DNA of 64,000 nt. Source: Symbiodinium natans. Taxonomy: Eukaryota; Sar; Dinophyceae; Suessiales; Symbiodiniaceae. Below the pieces are notes generated by a model. That model was not told where the DNA came from and searched no databases. It worked only from the letters and a program-made list of their open reading frames with translations. The position numbers and the translations under genes are program-made. Each line of letters begins with the position of its first letter. Position 1 is the stretch's first letter. Positions 10,508-20,535 of the stretch are shown piece by piece. The stretch spans positions 186,001 to 250,000 of the forward strand of contig CAJNDS010002394.1 in the NCBI GenBank assembly GCA_905221605.1, in the 5' to 3' direction.

Positions 10508-13500
10508 GAAGATGGTCCTCGTGCCCATCAGCGACCGCACGGACAGCTCTTGGCGACCCTTAACCTGGCTAAACCCTAGACCCTAGAGGCCCTAGACCCT
10601 AAACCCTAAACCCTAAACCCCTACAGCCTAAACCATAAAATGACTTTGGCGTCCACCCGCGCGCTGTAGGCTTGTTGGTTGAGCTAAGGCTTCACCCGTA
10701 GGCCTTTGTGACATAGGCATGGTAACATGCAGCATGAAGATGCTTCTATTCCCTCCCCAAAAAGCGCGAGCGCTACAGAACCCATTGTTCGCTTCACTCC
10801 TCAACTCATACAAGATGCGCTTGTCGTTTCGTCAGAAAATCCATGTGGGCTGCGGCTGCAGGATGCGGGGCTTCGGGTTCCAGAGACTCGAAGTTTGTGG
10901 GGGTTGAGGCCCTGAGAGGAGCATGTTCTGCTCGAACTCAAGAAGCCCTGAACCCTAAATCCTAAATCCCTCTACAACCCTAAAGCTTCTAAAGCCCTGC
11001 CAACCCCCCCCCCCCCTTGTGGAAAACAAATGCCCTTCTATGGGTTTTGGGTTTTTTTACATTCTTTGGGGGCCCAAGTAAACCCTAAAGGTCTAGTAAA
11101 CCTATAAGTTGAAACCCTGAACCCTGAACCCTAAACCCTAAACCCTAGACATAAGTTCTGCCAGGACAGGGGTGAGAGCCTCTATCACGGCAGCCACTGG
11201 GCACTCTTGGCACTGTCCCGAGATGGCGAGGATGCCTGGCATCTACGGGTTTAGGGTTTAGGATTTGGGGTTTAGGGTGTAGGTTTTGGTGTTTTGGGTT
11301 TAGGGTTCAGCCTGAAACCACAAGCCCACCAGAGGAGTCGGAGCTTGGTGGCCTCACCCTTTCTAAACTCTCCCGAGAGAAAACCCTAACAACCATTAGC
11401 CAACCCCAACATCCCTCAACCCCCACCCCCTCCCTGCAACCCCCACCCCCTCCCTGAACCCTAAACCCTAAGCCCTAAACCCTAAACCCTAATCCCTAAA
11501 CCCTAAACCCTAATCCCTAAACCCTAAACTGCCATCCCCAAGCCCTGCATCCTGAACCCTCCACAATACCTCCAAGCGCGCCTATTACGCAGGAGACATA
11601 CGGCTCCTACTACGATTCCATGGGTCAGGGCACCAAGAGGGTTTAGGGTTTAGGGTGTAGCGTTTCAGTGCACTGAAGTAGCATATGGGTGATATAGGGA
11701 GTAGTTGCATGATGCCTTCCCCACTTTTTTTTTGGGGGGGGTTTGATGAGTGTCAACTATGGGATCCTACACTGGAAGTTAGATCGGCCATATGAGTTCT
11801 CAACCAGTAGCCTCCTAGTCAAACCATGTTTGGCGACACTTTGGGTCAGGGAGTCAGGGGTATGCCCTGAACCCTAAACCTTAAACTATCGTCTATTTAA
11901 AGTGCAGGGTGGCATTCATCAAATGGCTTGTTTTGGTTGGTGGCAAGGGTTCAGGGTTCAGGGCTTGAGGCGTTTAGGGTTTATGGGTTATTTATGGAAC
12001 AACCCTAAAGCCCGAAGCGGTTTCAAGGTACAAGAGTTTAACAGGGCTTCTTGGAACGGGCTCAAGGGTTTTCAGGTGTAGGGGCTTGAAGTTCAGCAGG
12101 GTTCGCCTAAACCCTAAACCCTAAACCCTAAACCCTGGACCCTAAACCCTAAACCCTAAACCCTAAACCCTAATTCGGGTTTAGGGATTTGGGGATTTCG
12201 GGGTGTTTTTGTTGTTTCTGTTGTGATCAGATGCTCCATGGGTCCATGAGTGTTTGGGGTCCTGTAGGGGCTCTGGGAGTTGTTTATTCTCGGACTTATC
12301 CGATCACGGCGTGCCACAGCAACACTCAGTTTTCCGTTTTACTCCTGTAGCATGTTGCAACCTTGGAGTTTCCAGTCTCATAGGGGCGGCCTTGACGTGG
12401 AGAACTGGATCTGGGAGGCTACTTAGAGGTTCATGGGTACTTACTAAGTAGTTAGGGTAACCCACGTAAGTCTTACCCATGCACTTGGGATGTTCCCCCT
12501 TGTACTAACAGTCCGTAATAAGTAGTATAGTATGCCTACTATAATCCCTGTTAAGGACTGTTAGTTTAAGGGGGGAACATCTCAACCATGCACCTTCAAG
12601 TATGTCCCCCTCTGCGCCCCAGGCAGCAGCAACCTCGGCCAAGCAACCATCTTGGCCAAGCGAATCGCCAAGGGCATGGGCGGAAGGCCGGGCAACCCCA
12701 GACCTTAAACCCTAAACCCCTCAACCCTGAAACCCCAAACCCTAAACCCCTAAGCCCCAAACCCCCCGAAACCCTAAACTCTAAACCCTCAACCGTCTAA
12801 ACCCCTCATGAAACCCCTAAACCCGAAACCCTAAACACGAAACCGAGCTAGGGGGTTGTTTAGGGGCTTCACGAAGCCCAGGTGTGCAGCGATTCAGTTT
12901 CAGATTTGGTCTTTGCGGATTTTTGCGGGGGATTCCAGTTACTTGTCCTTAATGGAGGGGGGTTCGTGGGGCTAAACCCCAGACCCCAAACCCCAAACCC
13001 AATAAACCCTAAATCCAAAACCCTACTCGACCCTTAGCCCCACCCGCTCAATTCCTTAGACGCTTTCTTGGGGCCGCTGTGAGACATCTAGAAGTCTAGA
13101 AGACTTTGATGGACCCCACCTTCTCAAACATCACAAAATAAAGGTCGGCAAGCTCAAGCCCACTCCAAAACCCGAAACCCTGAACCCTGAACCCTAAACC
13201 CTAAACTGTAAACTGGGCCTGAGCCTTGGAGGCTGAACACCTCTATGCTTTACCCTTTTTTGTGGTAGGTGTCGGGGCTGGTATGAAGGACGTACGAAGC
13301 ACCAAGTTGTTAGGGCTTAGGGTTTAGAGGTTTTAGGGTGTAGGGTGTAGGGTTTTGGGTTTTAGGTTTTGGGGCCTGGGGCCTTCAGGTGTTCAGGCTT
13401 CAGCGCTCGATTTCGAGACCCTGCACCCTAAACCCTAAGGCCCTAAACCCTAAACCCTAAACCCTGAACCCTGAGCCCTAAACCCTAAACCCTAAACCCT

Positions 13501-16023
13501 AAACCCAGCCTTTAAACCCTGACCTGAGCCCGACCTGCAAGACTGTGGGTGTACGGTGAGGGATTAGGGCTCAGGGGGCAAGTCAGGGAGGGTTCCCTTG
13601 TAGGGGTTTGGGGTTTAGGGTTTAGGATTTAGAGATTTGGGGTTTAGGGTTAGAAATGGGCACTCAATTAGGTTGCACGAGGATGATCTGAGGCGAATAG
13701 CACAATCCACCTTTAAAATATCCTAGACATCCCGCAAGCCCTAAACCCCTGTAAGCCCTAAAACCCTGAACCCTAAAACCCTAAAACCCTAACCCCCCTA
13801 ACGCTAAACATCTAAGCATCTCAACTCAACCCTGAACTCTTCATGTGCTGGAGAGGTTCCAGGGACTGCGCCAGCGCAACGCGGGGAAGCATCTGGGGTT
13901 GCTGCTGGTGTTCAGGGGACCATCACTTAGTGGGTTGAGGGGGTTTTGTTTATTTCGTTTTCAGGTTTATCATAGTTTCATGGAACACATACTTCAGTTG
14001 CGAATTCTCTGCCATACATGGCTCCTAGGTTTAAGTCAAAGGCTTGAGGACTTGAGATTCAGGTTAAGGGCTGAAGAATTAAGCTTCTGACCCTAAACCC
14101 TAAACCCTGAACCCTGTAGGCTTTTGGGCTGAACCCGCGGCCCAATCAAAGGCAAGACAACGCCTGCGACTGTGGAGTGTTCACGTTGCTGCCTGGCTGC
14201 AGCGCGCCTGAGAAGTTACGTCCCCATCTCGACACCTTAAACCCTAAACCCTAAACCCTAAACCCTAAACCCTAAACCCTAAACCCCAAACCCTAAACCC
14301 TAAACCCTAAACCCTAACAGCCCTAAGCCCGAAGCCCCCAAAATTCCGAAAATCCCGAAAATCCCGAAGCCGCAAGCCCCCAAAATGAACCCTCAACGCT
14401 GCCAGCCTCAACCCTAAGCCCCAAACCTTAACATCCCTATAAGCCCCTGAGCTGCAAAGTGCGAGTTGAACCCCTCAAACCCTTCAGACCTACTTTGTAG
14501 GGTTTAGGGTTTTAGGGTTTAGGGTTTAGGGTTTAGGGTTTAGGGTTTAGGGTTTAGCCCTAAGACTCAAGGGATGAAGTCGTGCCCCTAAGGTTGCACC
14601 CCTAAAGGTTCCCCTTCATATACCCCTGAGATGGCCCTTATATTCCCTTCGGGACCCTTAAAACGGGACCCCACGACAACCAAGCCAAACAGCCCCTTAG
14701 ATCTCGCGGCCTTGTTGTCCTTCTTTCTGCGTTCACGGCTCAGGGAGCAAGTTTTTAGGTACCCCGAAAAAGAGCCACTGATTTTTAAACTGATCCTACA
14801 GGTTTTAGACTGTTCTAGTGCGGATCTGAGAAAGAACATCCCCCAAAGCTCGGCAAAGTTGAGCGGCACTGCCCGGCGTAAGCTTGTTGGGTTCGTCGCC
14901 TGGGTTTAGGATTTCGGTATGTAAACAAAACAGCCCCAAACCCTTAAAGGGGCCATTATTTTGCCTACTTTGGGGGGTTTAGGTCGGTTTTAGGATTGGT
15001 AGAAGGCTGTTTGCGGAAGCTTTGGCGCGTGGCGCAGATCCTGCTGACGTTGCCCAAGGCCGCTCTGCTGCCAGATAGGGCTTGGCTCATTCATACCCTG
15101 AGGCCCTATAAGGACTCCTACTTCAATGTTTTTGGGCCCAAAGGCCTTCTCAATCTCCGGTTTTGGGCTATACATTTTGAGCCCGAGGGACAAGGTCAGT
15201 TCGAGTCATTTAAGGGTTTGCGGTTTATCATTCGACTTGCATGAGGAAGGCTGCTAAGTTGTGCAGGGTTGAAGGGATTACAGGGGGTTGGCATGCGGAG
15301 TGGTGGACTCACGAAATTGCCTTAAACCCCATGCCAAACCCTAAACCCCAAAACCCGAAACCCTAAACCCTAAACCCGGCAAGATGGCACGGGCATGCTT
15401 GAAAGGGCATTGAGGAAGTCGGCAAACTCCAACTGTCCGCATAAACGGGCAATTATTTTAAACAATATTTTGGCTAGAGTTCAGGGTTTGCGCGACAATC
15501 ATACGACTTGCATGAGGAAGGCTGCTAAGTCGTGCATGTTAATTATTAAAGGATTACAGGGGCTAACGTGCGGAGTGGTGGACTCACTAACCCCTAACCT
15601 CAAAAAGGCCGTGAACCTCAAACCCCTGAAACCTTGCAGGGGTCACATGTGTATGTATACATACAATATGTATATATATATATATGTACATACATATATA
15701 TCTTGTAGTGAGTGTAGACAGGGCTTACAAACGTTGGTGTAAAGATGGGAGATACCAAGAACGAACAACAAAAACTTCATGTGACCCCAGCCCTGGCAAC
15801 TCTGAGACGCATTGAGACGCCGCAGGCATTCGACTCCTAACGTCCTGGGGTTCGGGTTTCTGGGCTTTGGATTCAGAAGGTAGAAGATGTAGCGTTTAGG
15901 GTTTCCGGGCTTTGGGCTTGTCAGGTTTCTGGGATATAGGATTTCTTTGACATCCAAGGCCAAGCGACCGCCATGCGAACCCGAATGCGCGACACCATCC
16001 TCCAGCTTGCCCAGCGCAAGTGA
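10508..16023 (+). CDS. C48 (Ulp1/SENP8-type) cysteine protease, 5' end not located
   Basis: Family knowledge: C48 proteases remove ubiquitin-like modifiers (SUMO, NEDD8) using a His-Asp-Cys triad plus a Gln. Seen here: exon 10508-10567 gives KMVLVPISDRTD, the strand before the active site; 11170-11248 gives SHWALLALSRDG with the catalytic His; 11593-11629 (or -11640) gives GSYYDSMGQ with the catalytic Asp; 12623-12691 gives ILAKRIAKGMGG; 13269-13305 and 13863-13907 are short linkers; 14120 to about 14205 gives QRQDNACDCGVFTL with the Gln and the nucleophile Cys; 14802-14877; and 15959-16023 ends TILQLAQRK-TGA. Motif order and spacing, and the short C-terminal helix, fit SENP8/NEDP1 best, but SUMO specificity is not excluded. 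Phases agree at 10508/11170, 11170/11593, 13269/13863/14120 and 14802/15959. The joins into 13269 and out of 14120 remain unresolved. The N-terminal 50-60 residues expected for the family were not placed. Confidence 0.8.
11018..11095. repeat. Family F element, copy 1
   Basis: It has the signature of a family with a T-rich centre: CCTTCTATGGGTTTTGGG, a run of T, then a TTTGGGGG block. Related copies lie near 14917, 35150, 46455 and 61645. Confidence 0.5.
12485..12586 (+). repeat. Family B MITE, copy 1
   Basis: Terminal inverted repeats of about 30 bp read GGGATGTTCCCCCTTGTACT on the left and their complement (AAGGGGGGAACATCTC) on the right, with the internal core AACAGTCC...GGACTGTT. Copies 2 and 3 are at 32478 and 54861. 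Confidence 0.9.
14505..14558 (+). repeat. TTTAGGG array
   Basis: This run of TTTAGGG units lies in the intron after the Cys/Gln exon of the C48 protease. A CCCTAAA array lies at about 14236-14317 on the same intron's 5' side. Here the arrays are in the reverse order to the usual pattern. Confidence 0.85.
15214..15590 (+). repeat. Local direct duplication, about 95-bp unit
   Basis: The segment at 15214-15312 recurs at 15482-15590 with substitutions and a small insertion. Both contain GACTTGCATGAGGAAGGCTG, GATTACAGGGG and CGGAGTGGTGGACTCAC, and the copies are offset by about 270 bp. They lie in an intron of the protease gene. Confidence 0.85.
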
Positions 16024-16631
16024 CGTGATCCAGCTCATGAATGTCCTCCTAGGTAGGATGAGGAGGGGGGGGGCCCTTAAATGGGAACCCTTCTGAACCC
16101 TCTTCTGGCTCTCTTAAACAGGGACCTTCTTCGGAGGGTCTATGAACATCCACTTGGAGGTTCATGGTACTTAGTAGCGCAGCTATAACTGTACTCCTAT
16201 CCCCATTATAACCGTTTTTATGTGTCTGTTATCACTACACTTATGCTGGGTTATTAAGTACCTCGAACCTCCCAGCAGCGCTGCTGGGCAGTCCCGCGCT
16301 TGGTTTGCTTCTGTCGGAACCACGCAGTGCAGCTCGAGGGCTCTTCGTGGCGGCGATGAAGGACTCGGAGGCGATGGCGGCAAGATCTCAGAGCGTGCAC
16401 AGACAGAGTGCCGAAGGCTCCGCCATCATAGGACGAACTGCGTGAGACAAAGAAAATGTTAAAACATGCCCATTACTTCATGGACTGCATGCGATGGGGA
16501 CAGAACGAGCGAGAGAGAGAGAGAGAGAGGGAGGGATAGACAGAGAGAGAGAGAGAGAGGGAGAGAGAAGCGAATGCAGAGTTAACAGAAACCAGATGAG
16601 GTTTTTGTAGTTGCTCTCCGCACTCATGCAG
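16024..16631. other. Intergenic stretch with inverted-repeat element and GA microsatellite
   Basis: An inverted repeat has arms GGAGGTTCATGGTACTTAGTA-like at 16157 and ATTAAGTACCTCGAACCTCC at about 16254-16275. A block shared with 44629-44690 (GGGAACCCTTCTGA and TTCTGGCTCTCTTAAA) precedes it. A (GA)n tract runs from 16508 to 16562. A frame at 16330-16470 contains MKDSEAMAARSQS but has no confirmed splice context. Confidence 0.5.
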
Positions 16632-19576
16632 GCAGACTCCGCGACCAAGACGCAGAACAGGGGAAATCGTCCCTCCATTTTAACCGAAACGACAAGAAAC
16701 AGAGACTGTTCTTATCCTCAACCCATGAATCTCCAAGTAAGCCCGAAACACAAGTACTTCATAATAGTCCTGCCGAAGCCTCCAGGCCCCAGCTGTCCCA
16801 TCTGCACAGCCCACCCTGAATCTCGTAAACCCTCAAAATCCTCAAAAACCCTCAAAACCCTCAATCCCTCAAAGCCCTCAAAACCCCAGCCCGCGTCCCG
16901 AATGCAAGGCCCCGAGCCCATTCCCTCATTTTTGAAGCTTCAGGTTCCCTAACAAGCCCCTTCAATCCAAAAAAAGGTCACCCTTTGTCTTCCCAGGTTG
17001 CTCTTGGGTCTAGTTTGGCTATCCGTAGGCCCGAAGCTCCGAGCATCTTGCAGCCACCAGCTCCACCCCAATCCCCAAACGGTTTAGGGTTTGCACAGGG
17101 CTGATATAGGGCTGTTATCGGGTTTGAGGCTTGTGACTTATAGGGTTGTGTAAAGCTGAAATGTGGACACCAAAACTAAAGAGCCCAAAGAGACCAAACC
17201 CCGCACAACCCTAAACCTTTCCCTCAGCCTTCGTTTTTAAAGGCAGAGCCGTACATGAAGCCCCGGACCCTCTAAAGTAGTCGAAAACAAAGCAAGACAC
17301 GAACCCTGTAACAGCCCTCACCCCCCCCCCTCCAGCCCCCCCAACCCTCACCCGTGAGCCCTCAGGCCTGAGCCCATACCCTTAGCCACCATGAAGGCTC
17401 CAAACCCCAAAGCCTTAAAATCCCAAAAGCCCTGAAATCTTCAACATCTGTATAGAACTTAAACAACTGCCCTCAAAAGCCCGAAAAACATAAAACAACA
17501 ACGCAAAAAAAAAACTCTAAAACAGAACAAAACACAATTACCAGAAGTAGAAACAACAACTTATGGCCAGCGGCGCCATGCGGCGGCGCACAAACACCCA
17601 GCCCGACGAGGGGCTCAAGGCCGAGGTTGCGGCTCCTTCTTTCGGCCTCCTGGCCTTTATTATGTTTGATTTTTCTGTTTTTGTTTTTGTGGGGGGGGGG
17701 GGGGGGGGGGGGGGTGGCGTAGGGGATGGGGTTTAGGATTTAGGTTCAGGGCTTAGGGTTTGGGTTTTAGGGTTGTTTTTTTTTTGGTGGCTGGGGGGGC
17801 TGGGCAGGGTCTCAAAGTAGGGGTTAGGGGTTGTTGTTCCCCGTGCTTGGTGATCAAAGAGCTTAGGGCCTTAGGGTAAGGTCCAAAAGGTTGAAGAAGA
17901 CAATATGTCAGGGACCTCAACCGGACCCTGAACCCCCCACCCCCCCCCCCCCCCATGCGCCCGAAACGTGTTCCAGGGATCAGGAACTCTTATGCTTCAA
18001 CAGGCACCCTTTATGGCAACTTTCAGGCAAAAGCCTGAACACCGAATCGAAACCCTAAACCTTCGATCTGCCGAGCACGAAAAAAATCAAGCACGAACCC
18101 TAAACCCTAAACCCTAAACCCCAAACCCCAAACCCCAAACCCCAAACCCTAAACCCTAAACCCTAAACCCTAAACCCTAAACCCTAAACCCTAAACCCTC
18201 ACCGAATGGAAAAAACCTTCTCGACGACCCCGAAGAAACTTCACACCAGCAGTCCCATACGTTTTAAAATCCTAGACTGCCCCACCTCTAATATAGGGGC
18301 CTGAATAATTTATTTATTTTTTTTTTTTGGGGGGGGGGGGGGGGTGGTATTTTTGTATAACGGTATCACTATAAATGGACCCTATGAGTAACTATTCCGA
18401 CACCTATATTAACTGACTTAAAACAAGGCTGGTCCAAAGAACTCTGAGTCAAAGGTTGATTTGGGCCTGGTTTTGGGTTGTAGTTGGGTTATGTATGCTT
18501 AAATCCCTAAACCCTAAAGCCTGAACCTCTCTAAGCCTTCTTGAGCTCAAGAAGCTCCCATGAAACTACTATTTGCTTAAGAACCCCAAAAATGCGTAGA
18601 TCATTATTCCCTATATTGTATTTTTCAGGACCAGTATATTTTATTTTTGTTCAGGGGGTTCTTAAGCAAATAGCCCTAAACCCTAAATCAACGCTCGCTT
18701 TTGCCCAGGATTGCCGAGCTTTCTGTCCATCAGCCACTCTCGCGAGCCCTTTCTGCCGATTCTGGAAGGGGCCCAGTTAGGGTTTAGGGGTTTAGGGGTT
18801 TAGGGGTTTAGGGGTTTAGGGGTTTGGGGGTTTCGGGGTTTCGGAGTTTAGGGGTTTAGGGGTTTAGGGGTTAGGGTTTAGGGTTTAGGGCTAGGGTTCA
18901 GCGTTTCTAGAGTTGAGGGGTGAACGATTGCAAGGTTGTAGGATCAAGAAGTGTTTAGAAGCTGATGCTCCGCAGGTCCAGCAATCTCCACTGGAGAATC
19001 GCCCTTGACACCCCTCCCCCCCCCCCCCCCCCCGAAGCAAGAAAGAGTCTACAGCTGACTTGAGGTACAATCTAGTCTGTGCCTGGGCGGCTTTTGTGGT
19101 GGTCGTCACTTGCGTGACCGAGGTGCAGGATTTAGGGTCGTTATCGAACTATGTGAGATTCTTTCGAAGACCCCTACACTCGAAACCCCTCTGTTTGTAT
19201 GCAGGCCTCAGGAATTCGCTGCTAGATCTCCAAGAGAAAGGAACTTCCCGACTTGGATTCAACCTGTATCCTTACCTTGATAGCTAATTCACACACAACT
19301 GACCCAGCAGGTTGAGAACAAAACTAGAGGCTGAACAAGGCGCTAAAGCTACGGACGATGTGTCATCCATCACTGACGTCTGGGAACACTGGGTTTAGGT
19401 TACAAGCAGCATCTCGAACTTTATAATCAAGGGTTTAGGGTTTAGGGTGTAGGGGCGTCTGTCATGTTCACATGGAACATGTTGAGCTGCTCAGCTTCTT
19501 GGCTCACAGCTTCGTTAACTCAGCGAGGGCCCGGCGCTTTCCGAGAATCGGGGGTGCCCTTTTTGGGGGTGCCTGT
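16632..19576 (+). CDS. Cluster of unassigned exons (one or two genes)
   Basis: The product is not recognised. Exons with plausible acceptors and donors are 16632-16736 (phase 0 to 0, contains NRGNRPSILTETTRNRDC, donor GTAAGC), 17029-17081 (SSEHLAATSSTPIPK, donor GTTTAGGG), 17563-17625 (begins ATG: MASGAMRRRTNTQPDEGLKA), 18709-18775 (AELSVHQPLSRALSADS), 19330-19392 (AEQGAKATDDVSSITDVWEH, donor GTTTAGGG) and 19487-19576 (SFVNSARARRFPRIGGALFG, donor GTAAGG). The ATG at 17563 follows AG in CCAGAAGTAG and could start a second gene. Continuity of all six exons is not shown. An 18-base C run at 19016-19033 would encode six prolines in frame in one reading of 18979-19055. Confidence 0.35.
18569..18673. 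repeat. Inverted-repeat element with perfect 19-bp arms
   Basis: CTATTTGCTTAAGAACCCC at 18569-18587 is matched exactly by its reverse complement at 18655-18673. A related but decayed sequence (GTTTGCTTAAGAACCCCC) begins at 2634 in the first gene. Confidence 0.9.
18780..18885 (+). repeat. Homogeneous 8-mer variant block, TTTAGGGG
   Basis: A dozen or so units of TTTAGGGG, a G added to the telomere heptamer, with two C-containing variants, lie immediately after the exon at 18709-18775. Confidence 0.9.
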
Positions 19577-19796
19577 GTAAGGGGATTCTGTTGTATTTTG
19601 GGCTTGGATTTTAGTATACCATCTGAGTCTAAGTTGTATTTGGGCTATACGCACGTGTGCCCCTTGTGGGAAATGCCCGAAGCTGGCTTGGTTTGCCGCC
19701 ACGGTCTGCCGGTCAACATTCCGGCGAGCCCGACAACGACACCCCAGCCAGAAATAATAGGTTTTGATAAACCTTAACGCTAACCCCTCAGCTTTA

Positions 19797-19962
19797 AACC
19801 CTCTAACCCTCTAACCCTCTAACCCTCTAACCCTCTAACCCTCTAACCCTCTAACCCTCTAACCCTCTAACCCTCTAACCCTCTAACCCTCTAACCCTCT
19901 AACCCTCCAACCCTCTAACCCTCTAACCCTCTAACCCTCCAACCCTCTAACCCTCTAACCCC
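19797..19962 (-). repeat. Homogeneous 8-mer variant block, CCCTCTAA
   Basis: About twenty tandem units of CCCTCTAA, two of them CCCTCCAA, form a local, nearly pure derivative of the telomere repeat. Confidence 0.95.
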
Positions 19963-20307
19963 AAACCCTATATACCCTATACCCTATAAACCCTAAACCC
20001 TACGAAAGGAGGGAGGCCCGAGGAGGGCCGAGGCGACTCAAGCCTTGAAGCCTGACCTTAGGGTGTAGGGTTTAGGGTTAGGGTTTAGGGTTTAGGGTTT
20101 AGGGTTCAGGGTTCAGGGTTTAGGGTTTAGGGTTTAGGGTTTAGGGTTTAGGGTTTAGGGTGTGCTTGGACCTTGGATTACCCTTAACCTGCGGTTTGGG
20201 GTTTATATAGGTTGCTTAGCCTGGGCCGACAATCCCTAAACCCAGCTTTGAGCCATAAGCTCCCCCGAGCCACCAGCAGTGTAGTTTTGAGGGAAGCAAT
20301 CACCTTC

Positions 20308-20408
20308 AGGACCAAATGAACTCCAAAATTGGGGGTCATATACCCTGTACTACTATCATCCCTATAAAGGTATATGGACCATACACCTTTTGGGGTTCAT
20401 GTGGTCCT
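20308..20408. repeat. Inverted-repeat element, 21-bp arms
   Basis: Arms at 20308-20328 and 20388-20408 match with two mismatches (left core CCAAATGAACTCCAAA). This foldback of about 100 bp sits just upstream of the duplicated region. Confidence 0.85.
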
Positions 20409-20416
20409 CTAGGCAG

Positions 20417-20507
20417 GAGGCTTGTCCACATGTGAGAATGGCGCCGGTGGAGTTGGCTTGCAGGCAGTGTAGGCGCCAACCTCGGCGGGATTCAGAGGAC
20501 GTAACCG
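20417..20507 (+). CDS. Isolated candidate exon
   Basis: An AG acceptor and a GTCTAGGG donor flank 30 codons including RMAPVELACRQCRRQPRRDS. It is Arg/Cys-rich, belongs to no recognised family, and has no partner exons assigned. Confidence 0.3.
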
Positions 20508-20535
20508 GTCTAGGGTTGTGTTTTTTTGTTTTTAG

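Noticed and set aside
10727..10915. Overlapping + frames at 10719-10915 as a protease exon
   Set aside because: One frame is coding-like (FTPQLIQDALVVSSENP), but it lies between two exons that join in phase without it, and no clean acceptor/donor pair was found.
15395..15742. 115-codon + frame beginning MLERALRKSANSN
   Set aside because: It spans the 95-bp duplication and a TA microsatellite, lies between protease exons, and its phase does not fit. Only the first 25 codons look coding.
19797..19962. CRISPR-like regular repeats
   Set aside because: Uniform short tandem units without unique spacers, in eukaryotic-type DNA.
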